From: Echinarachnius parma | Lineage: Eukaryota; Echinodermata; Echinoidea; Clypeasteroida; Echinarachniidae | Reading direction: 5' to 3' | NCBI GenBank assembly: GCA_037951105.1 | Contig: JBAMJV010004323.1 | Location: 1 to 64,000, forward strand | Length of the DNA stretch: 64,000 bases | Shown here: piece by piece, positions 60,480 through 64,000 of the stretch | How positions within the stretch are numbered: the stretch's first letter is position 1 | Layout of the letters: every line of letters begins with the position of its first letter | Position numbers and translations under genes: made by a program | The notes under the pieces: generated by a model | What the model saw: the letters and a program-made list of their open reading frames with translations, nothing else | The model's database searches: none | Told to the model about the DNA's origin: nothing

Positions 60480-61765
60480 TTCCGCTTTCCCTCCTCCGAT
60501 GGCCCCATTTTTGCTCTCACTTTCACCTCTTTCTTATCAGCAATCTTGTTTGACTCTGTCATATCCTCCTGGACTATTCCCCTTGCTTCAGCTTCTCCCC
60601 CTTTTCCCAATTTCACTTGGTTCACATACCCTCTGGTATCTTTAATAGACTTTCCAAACTTCTCATTTTAGCATCTCCCTCTTCATTGTGTAATGTTTTT
60701 CTGTTATTCTTATCAATAGAATGTTTCTGTTCTTAAGCTTGATCCCATCTTCTTTTTTTTCCTCTCACATCCTCTTCAACTATTTCCCTTGCTTCAGCTT
60801 GACTCTTTTCCCAACCTCTTTTGGTCCACCTCTCTGGTATCTTAGACTTTACAATCTTATCTTTTTATCGTCTTCACCTTCATGAAGTAAGTTTTAGGAT
60901 TTTTTAATTTCTTAAGCTAGATCCCTACTTATCTCTTTTTTTCCCTCTAACATCCTATTTGATTATTCCCCCCGCTGCAGTTTTTCCCCTTTCCCCTACT
61001 TTTTTTGGTTCGCCCCTCTGGTATCTTAGATTTTCCAAACTTCTCATTTTATCATCTTCACTTTCATCCATCAGTTTCGCTCTTATCCTTAAAGGAACAA
61101 AAGAATACAACATAATTTGGCACTTATTCCATAGTTGATGACTTGTAAGCTAGGTCTGCTGAAAAAAAACGCCATGAAAATAAACACAGTAGTGATTTTA
61201 GGCTAATTTTCTGATGCCAAATCTCACTTAGCAGCCAGTTTACGCCCCGCCCACATTTAGGGTCCAAAATCAGCAGCGTGATTGACATGTGATTGACAAT
61301 TCATCGGCTTACGTCATCTACAGAATTTAGACAGGCGTCGTGTACGGAGCGAAGTTCTTTAGATGACGTCACATTTTGACGATTTAAAAGGGGCGTTCCC
61401 AGGACAATTAGATATTTACTAATTACCCCAAAATTGATTGATTTCATGGGGAATGACTGCCCAATTCTTTTTCTTGAGGAAAAATTAGAGCCTAATTGTG
61501 AAAATTAGACCATCTAGACGCTGTAGTTCCTTTAAGTTAAGGTTGTTTCAGTTCTTAAGCTTAATCTCCCTTATCTTACTTGATCCTGTCACATCCTCTT
61601 TGACTATTCCCACTGCTTCAGATTGTCCTTTGCTCCCAACTTATTTTTGTTCAGCCCTCTGGTATCTTACTTGATCCTGTCACATCCTCTTTGACTAATC
61701 CTCCTGGTTCAGCTTTTACCCTTTTCCAACTTCCTTTGTTTTCATCCCTCTGGTGTGTAAGCTTA
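60480..61765. repeat. Pyrimidine-rich tandem array of about 100-200-bp units
   Basis: Gatcctgtcacatcctcttt, gactattcccactgcttcag, cttttcccaactt and ccctctggtatctta recur near 60550, 60770, 60950, 61585 and 61680. The MITE at 61093-61531 is inserted into the array. Confidence 0.8.
61093..61531. repeat. TTAA-flanked MITE, family D
   Basis: AGGAAC and GTTCCT termini with TTAA at 61089-61092 and 61532-61535. Contains TGACGTCA at 61364-61371. The terminal match is short, so assignment rests partly on TTAA. Confidence 0.7.
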
Positions 61766-61977
61766 TCATACATCTCATATTAACATCTTTATTTTCACAT
61801 AATTTTCTCTCATTGCCTTACAAATATATTTCCGTTTTTGAACCCTCCCTCTTGATCAATGATGCCTGACCACCTCTGACCACAGCTGTGACCATAAACA
61901 TAATCTTTAACCTCTCAATTTCATTATTCTTGAGAACAATTATGTTAATGAAGATATTTCAATCTCCTAACCCAGAG

Positions 61978-62100
61978 CCCCTACAAGCTTTACCTGAACT
62001 CTTGCCATGACACCACTTTGATGACGATTCTCCCAGCCCTGGATGCCTTTGATGATTTCTGGCCGCCTTGGACTGTTGCTGTGACCGTTGAACTTTATTT
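61978..62100 (+). pseudogene. Decayed copy 1 of exon 7 (HDTT retained)
   Basis: The frame is open from PYKLYLNSCHDTTLMTILPA to VTVELY, so the catalytic HD survives. It lacks the QDKTGNSFVRALYENK end and any donor, running instead into intronic ttatttatttat. The acceptor side reads ctaacccagag, without a clear pyrimidine tract. Confidence 0.88.
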
Positions 62101-62158
62101 ATTTATTTATCATTCAAATCTCAGTGTTAATGACAACTTTTTAAATCTTAATTCACAG

Positions 62159-62290
62159 CCCCTACAGCTCCACTTGAACTCATGTCACAACACAACGCAG
62201 ATGACCCTTCCCCTTGCCCTAGATGTCTTGGATGATGTCTGGCTGCCTCTGACATCTTCTGTGATCTTTGGCCTTGAACTTGACCTTTTA
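62159..62290 (+). pseudogene. Decayed copy 2 of exon 7 (HN in place of HD)
   Basis: Good acceptor (cttaattcacag), but one base of CTACAAG is deleted, shifting the frame. The motif now reads CHNTTQMT, with the catalytic Asp changed to Asn. No donor follows. It lies 180 bp after copy 1. Confidence 0.88.
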
Positions 62291-62358
62291 TCTCCTTTTC
62301 CATTGATTTGTTTAACATGAATTTCATTTAATGATAACTTTTCCATCTTTATTGACAG

Positions 62359-62470
62359 CCCCTATAAGCTGAACTTGAATTCTTGCCATGACACAACCTT
62401 GATGACCATTCTCCTACATGTAGCCCTAGATGCCTTCAATGATGTCTGGCCCCTATGACATCTAAGACTT
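62359..62470 (+). pseudogene. Decayed copy 3 of exon 7
   Basis: Acceptor ctttattgacag and PYKLNLNSCHDTTLMTILL are kept. Then a six-base insertion (catgta) and a TGA after VWPL end the frame. No donor. The functional exon follows 269 bp later. Confidence 0.88.
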
Positions 62471-62627
62471 TTAGCCACGACTTTACCTCTTCTTACCTCC
62501 TTCGCCGCCTCTTACAGTACATTGTACATCTTCTATGAACTTTTGTCATGGACCTAACCTTTTTTTTTTTGATTTGTGAAAATTAATCTCATTTAATGAC
62601 AACATTCTTTTCCATCTTTATTCACAG

Positions 62628-62796
62628 CCCCTACAAGCTTCACCTGAACTCTTGTCATGACACAACCTTGATGACCATTCTCCTAGCCCTGGATGCCTTC
62701 GATGATGTCTGGCCGCCTCTGACTGCCGCGGTGACCTTTGAACTGTACCAGGACAAGACGGGGAACTCGTTCGTCAGGGCTCTGTATGAGAACAAG
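62628..62796 (+). CDS. ACP6: ACP6-like exon 7 (residues 351-407) with HD proton-donor motif
   Basis: One base completes Ile351, then 56 codons in phase 0 ending YENK. It encodes PYKLHLNSCHDTTLMTILLA; the HD at residues 361-362 is the second catalytic motif (proton donor) of the histidine acid phosphatases. Next comes LDAFDDVWPPLTAAVTFELY, matching the family's G.FD..WPP....L..ELY block. The acceptor is tctttattcacag and the donor is AAG/gtgaga. Three decayed copies of the same exon precede it at 61978, 62159 and 62359. The splice from exon 6 spans 36.7 kb, and phase and family alignment both support it. At least one further exon must lie to the right. Confidence 0.92.
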
Positions 62797-62822
62797 GTGA
62801 GATCATGTCGTCGGGTGAGAGT

Positions 62823-63052
62823 TAAGTCCACCGCACACAGAGCCGACTCGACCGGATCCGACTGGTTTTCAGTCGGTTCAGCTCAGTATGCGTTGCCTCG
62901 GGACTTCTGTTTTGCCGGTCAAGAGCCAGTCGGAGATCATTCGAGGCCGATTCAACACGTTGAATCGGCTACGACTGAGCCAAACCGACTCTACTGCCTG
63001 ACTGAAGACCACTCAGATCGGATCGAGTCGGCTCTGTGTGCGGTGGGCTTAT
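62823..63052. repeat. CpG-rich palindromic MITE in intron 7
   Basis: TAAGTCCACCGCACACAGAG faces ctctgtgtgcggtgggctta. Both arms continue inward as agccgactcga / tcgagtcggct. It starts 26 bp after exon 7. Confidence 0.92.
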
Positions 63053-63312
63053 GATGGGAGTTGGAGTTGATTTTTGTCTAAATTGATTTCGCAGCCTCCT
63101 CTACGTGATGTGACACTTTCAGATAATAAGTATGTCTGATTTTAGGAATATTCTCCAGATATGAAAGAGAGCTACATTTAGTTTCTACATGGCTTTAAAA
63201 CTTGAAAACACGATTATCTCTGATTATATTAAATAATTTACCTTATCCCAACATAAATAAACACCGAATGTTCAGTGCGTGTTTGAGCCGCTGTGAAAAA
63301 ATATCACAGGCG

Positions 63313-63382
63313 GACTCGGGTAGGAATCGAACCCACAACCTCCTGATGCTAGACAGGCGTCATACCACTAGACCACCGAGAT
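63313..63382 (-). tRNA. tRNA-like segment in satellite copy 1 (AGC in anticodon position), probably non-functional
   Basis: Read on the minus strand: A-box TGGTCTAGTGG, D-stem GTC/GAC, anticodon loop CTAGCAT, T-arm GTGGG/CCTAC around TTCGATT, and five paired bases in the acceptor stem. The anticodon would be AGC (Ala), but the G3-U70 identity pair of tRNA-Ala is absent and the outer two acceptor pairs mismatch. It is best read as a tRNA-derived part of the repeat. Confidence 0.5.
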
Positions 63383-63567
63383 TGCCCCGATGACTATACG
63401 GCTGGTTCGATTCACATAATAGCAGTAGGTACTGCGTTAATTTATCAAATAAATGATTCTTAGGTTGGGTGAATTTGATTATATTAAATAATTTACCTTA
63501 TCCCAACATAAATAAACACTGAATGTTCAGTGCGTGTTTGAGCCGCTGTGAAAAAATATCACAGGCA

Positions 63568-63637
63568 GACTCGGGTAGGAATCGAACCCACAACCTCCTG
63601 ATGCTAGACAGGCGTCATACCACTAGACCACCGAGAT
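63568..63637 (-). tRNA. tRNA-like segment in satellite copy 2
   Basis: Same as the copy at 63313-63382, 255 bp downstream. No change in the A-box, B-box or anticodon loop. Confidence 0.5.
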
Positions 63638-63822
63638 TGCCCCGATGACTATACGGCTGGTTCGATTCACATAATAGCAGTAGGTACTGCGTTAATTTAT
63701 CAAATAAATGATTCTTAGGTTGGGTGAATTTGATTATATTAAATAATTTACCTTATCCCAACATAAATAAACACTGAATGTTCAGTGCGTGTTTGAGCCG
63801 CTGTGAAAAAATATCACAGGCG

Positions 63823-63892
63823 GACTCGGGTAGGAATCGAACCCACAACCTCCTGATGCTAGACAGGCATCATACCACTAGACCACCGAGAT
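63823..63892 (-). tRNA. tRNA-like segment in satellite copy 3
   Basis: Same segment, with one G-to-A change on the plus strand (aggcatcat in place of aggcgtcat) near the D/anticodon junction. Confidence 0.5.
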
Positions 63893-64000
63893 TGCCCCGA
63901 TGACTATACGGCTGGTTCGATTCACATAATAGCAGTAGGTACTGCGTTAATTTATCAAATAAATTATTCTTAGGTTGGGTGAATTTGATTATATTAAATA

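Larger units (their letters stand above)
3344..62796 (+). other. ACP6: ACP6-like gene, seven exons, 3' end beyond window
   Basis: Gene-level entry. Seven exons join in frame into 407 residues resembling lysophosphatidic acid phosphatase type 6 of the histidine acid phosphatase family. Known members hydrolyse lysophosphatidic acid to monoacylglycerol and phosphate, and the vertebrate protein is mitochondrial. Seen directly: RHGAR at residues 80-84 (nucleophilic His81), an RSTN motif at 185-188 (phosphate-contacting Arg in the family), and SCHDTT at 359-364 (HD proton donor). The spacing of these motifs and the segments between them match ACP6 better than PXYLP1 or MINPP1. Vertebrate ACP6 is about 428 residues, so some tens of C-terminal residues probably lie to the right. 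Introns are 2352, 1948, 1634, 11165, 4414 and 36719 bp. No nested gene was found. Confidence 0.9.
63221..64000. repeat. 255-bp tandem satellite, three copies plus start of a fourth
   Basis: Tgattatattaaataattta starts at 63221, 63476, 63731 and 63986, exactly 255 bp apart each time. Copies differ by only a few bases. Each unit contains a minus-strand tRNA-like segment, a hairpin (gccgctgtga...tcacaggcgg) and a plus-strand ggttcgattc. Confidence 0.97.

Noticed and set aside
62596..63054. 152-codon open frame continuing past exon 7
   Set aside because: The frame runs through a clear donor (AAG/gtgaga) into a CpG-rich palindromic MITE; only 62628-62796 is exon.

Overview
This is eukaryotic genomic DNA of AT-rich composition. 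It holds seven exons of one multi-exon protein-coding gene on the + strand, with introns full of short non-autonomous DNA transposons, tRNA-derived SINE-like sequences and decayed tandem duplications. The assembled exons read as a histidine acid phosphatase of the lysophosphatidic acid phosphatase type 6 (ACP6) family. I see no second gene on either strand, no transposase or reverse transcriptase, no CRISPR and no operon structure. The repeat types (tRNA-headed SINEs, many TA- and TTAA-flanked MITEs, long poly-C tracts) suggest a marine invertebrate deuterostome such as an echinoderm, hemichordate or amphioxus. That placement is an inference, not a direct reading.

Layout: 1-3000 is upstream flank with poly-C/poly-G tracts and a minisatellite. 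About 3000-3343 is the likely promoter and 5' UTR. Exons lie at 3344-3628, 5981-6112, 8061-8191, 9826-9914, 21080-21306, 25721-25908 and 62628-62796. Every junction keeps the reading frame, and all introns have GT-AG ends except intron 1, which reads best as GC-AG. The joined product is 407 residues so far, with the catalytic RHGAR motif at residues 80-84 and the HD proton-donor motif at 361-362. The C-terminus lies beyond the right edge. Intron 6 alone is 36.7 kb.

The most striking feature is that three different exons (3, 5 and 7) each sit in a private tandem array of decayed copies of themselves with flanking intron, at spacings of roughly 120-270 bp. The working copy is the last full one in each array. 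One extra copy of exon 5 (20857-21029) encodes almost the same peptide but differs mostly at synonymous sites. The same short-period stuttering occurs in purely intronic sequence at many places, so local duplication of 100-250 bp units seems to be a general way this locus grows.

Other structures worth noting are a perfect 66-bp palindrome at 12024-12089; a 2550-bp element with terminal inverted repeats of about 960 bp (27035-29584); two MITE copies whose hairpin loop is inverted relative to one another; a MITE lying exactly between two copies of a 160-bp direct repeat; and a 255-bp tandem satellite carrying a tRNA-like sequence that runs off the right edge.
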